A stretch of DNA of 8,059 nucleotides, from contig CAZXFW010000024.1 of assembly GCA_964640175.1 (NCBI GenBank), positions 1-8,059 of the forward strand, read 5' to 3'. This document shows, in pieces, positions 7,209 through 8,059 of this stretch. Within the stretch, counting starts at the first letter, position 1, and each line of letters opens with the position of its first letter. Below the pieces are notes generated by a model. The model saw only the letters and a program-made list of their open reading frames with translations, ran no database searches and was not told where the DNA came from. A program made the translations under genes and the position numbers. Source of the DNA: JACKDX01 sp964640175. Its GTDB lineage: Bacteria; Myxococcota_A; Polyangia; Polyangiales; GCA-016699535.

Positions 7209-7937
7209 CTAGCCTACTAAGGGAATCCGCTCTTTTAGAAACCTTGCCCTTTCCCGAGCCAACGGAAGGCGCGGCGCATCCGGATGATCCATCACCAATT
7301 GATAGCTTCCATTTCCTAGAGGCTCTAGCATCCGAATTTTATCCACTCGTACCAATGTACCCCGATGCGACCGAAAAAAATCGTGTGTAGGAAGTCGTTG
7401 CTCAAGCTCCGCAAGCGTGAGATCCACAGCAATGCGACGTCCTTCGGTGACCATCCACACTTGTGTATCGATAACCTCACAATAGATGATATCATCTACA
7501 TCGATTATTCTAAGCGCTCCCGCTTGCTGTACAGCCACCCGCTCCAATGGGAACCGTTGGCGAGACGACAAGGCCCCTCGTACACGCTCCAAGCTCTGTT
7601 GAAGGCGTTCCAGACGCACAGGCTTCAACAAATAATCCAAAACTTGTGCATCGTATGCACGTAACGCTGCGTTGTCATATGCCGTAACAACCACAACCGA
7701 AATAGACGGATCTCGTTTACGTAATGTCTCAGTTAACACAATGCCGTCAGGCCCCGGCATTTTGAGATCAACAAACACGACATCAGGACTTTGTGCTTCA
7801 CAAACCGCAAGCGCATCCATCGCATGGGACGCTTGCCCCACACATTGCACTCCTCCACATTCTTCAAGCAAAAACGTCAACTCATCACGCGCCAGCGGCT
7901 CATCATCTACCACAACGGCACGGATCTTTTGAGACAT
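7209..7937 (-). CDS. LytTR-family response regulator (LytR/AlgR type)
   Basis: The 242-residue protein has an N-terminal CheY-like receiver (about 5-120) with the acidic pair Asp11/Asp12 (VVDDEP), phospho-acceptor Asp57 (VFVDLKMPGPDG), Thr85 (VVVVTAYD) and Lys105 (LLKP), all intact. A C-terminal LytTR DNA-binding domain follows (about 132-240; IIYCEVIDTQVWMV, FFRSHRGTLVRVDKI). Such regulators, phosphorylated by a partner kinase, bind direct repeats upstream of target genes. The start is ATG 7937, overlapping the kinase stop as TGATG, with AAGGAG upstream inside the kinase coding end; a GTG at 7940 is the alternative and lies 8 bases from GGAG. The overlap points to translational coupling with the kinase. 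The TPR gene follows after a short gap (78 bases to ATG 7130, 39 to TTG 7169). I could not identify a target site in the window. Confidence 0.93.
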   Translation of the reverse strand: MSQKIRAVVVDDEPLARDELTFLLEECGGVQCVGQASHAMDALAVCEAQSPDVVFVDLKMPGPDGIVLTETLRKRDPSISVVVVTAYDNAALRAYDAQVLDYLLKPVRLERLQQSLERVRGALSSRQRFPLERVAVQQAGALRIIDVDDIIYCEVIDTQVWMVTEGRRIAVDLTLAELEQRLPTHDFFRSHRGTLVRVDKIRMLEPLGNGSYQLVMDHPDAPRLPLARERARFLKERIPLVG

Positions 7938-8059
7938 CACAGCGCAGTCTCCTTAGACAATACTGGAAAGCGCAATATACTTCGTGCCCCATCGTCAGTA
8001 CGCACTAATTCCAGACTTGCGCGTGAACCATAACGCCGTTTGAGGCGCTCGCGAAGCGT
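7937..8059 (-). CDS. C-terminal end of a sensor histidine kinase (LytS-like), partial
   Basis: The minus strand from the right edge reads an open frame of 40 codons ending in TGA (7939-7937). The peptide begins TLRERLKRRYGSRASLEL and ends with ILRFPVLSKETAL. The pattern 'RERL..RYG.RASLEL...GA...L.FP' matches the last part of the HATPase_c domain in histidine kinases of the His_kinase/LytS class, the usual partners of LytTR regulators. The remainder, including the ATP-binding and histidine-containing regions, lies outside the window. Its stop overlaps the regulator's ATG by one base, and the regulator's ribosome binding site lies within its last codons. The family call rests on this short tail plus the neighbour. 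Confidence 0.75.
   Translation of the reverse strand, partial: TLRERLKRRYGSRASLELVRTDDGARSILRFPVLSKETAL

Overview
The window looks like chromosomal DNA from a diderm (Gram-negative) bacterium, most likely a deltaproteobacterial-type lineage such as Myxococcota or a relative (Bradymonadota-like). The reasons are the style of the 16S 5' end, an Asp-box (BNR) exported protein with a C-terminal module I associate with these bacteria, an SppA peptidase fused to an N-terminal 'RDG...W..LGDI' module, and a 'SGGATKG' patatin. Base composition looks moderate by eye rather than the very high GC of classical myxobacteria. The phylum is an inference; the family calls rest on visible motifs.

Layout. (1) 1-383, minus strand: the 5' part of a 16S rRNA gene, running off the left edge. 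(2) 384-765: a divergent intergenic region. It holds the rRNA leader (minus strand) with several hairpins, a boxA-like element and candidate promoter boxes, plus two operator-like palindromes close to the next gene. (3) 766-2826, plus: an exported Asp-box beta-propeller protein. (4) 2899-5250, plus: a large SppA-type signal peptide peptidase with an extra cytoplasmic N-terminal module and a Thr/Pro-rich linker. (5) 5229-8059, minus: a compact run, in transcription order, of the C-terminal end of a sensor histidine kinase (cut by the right edge), a LytTR response regulator joined to it by a TGATG stop/start overlap, a membrane-anchored coiled-coil/TPR protein, and a patatin-like phospholipase. 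The patatin and sppA genes converge and overlap by 22 bases at their 3' ends.

How the genes may work together. The minus-strand cluster looks like one operon: kinase and regulator are translationally coupled, and the TPR protein and lipase follow with short gaps. The plus-strand pair (propeller protein and SppA) may be a second transcription unit concerned with the envelope. The shared theme, inferred from family knowledge, is envelope and membrane maintenance: peptide cleavage at the membrane, lipid hydrolysis and a two-component switch.

No mobile element, CRISPR array, tRNA or strongly novel defence-like system is visible. The most unusual points are the SppA architecture with a plausible internal start that would make a lipoprotein form, the interrupted inverted repeat just before sppA, and the pairing of a LytTR two-component system with a TPR protein and a patatin.
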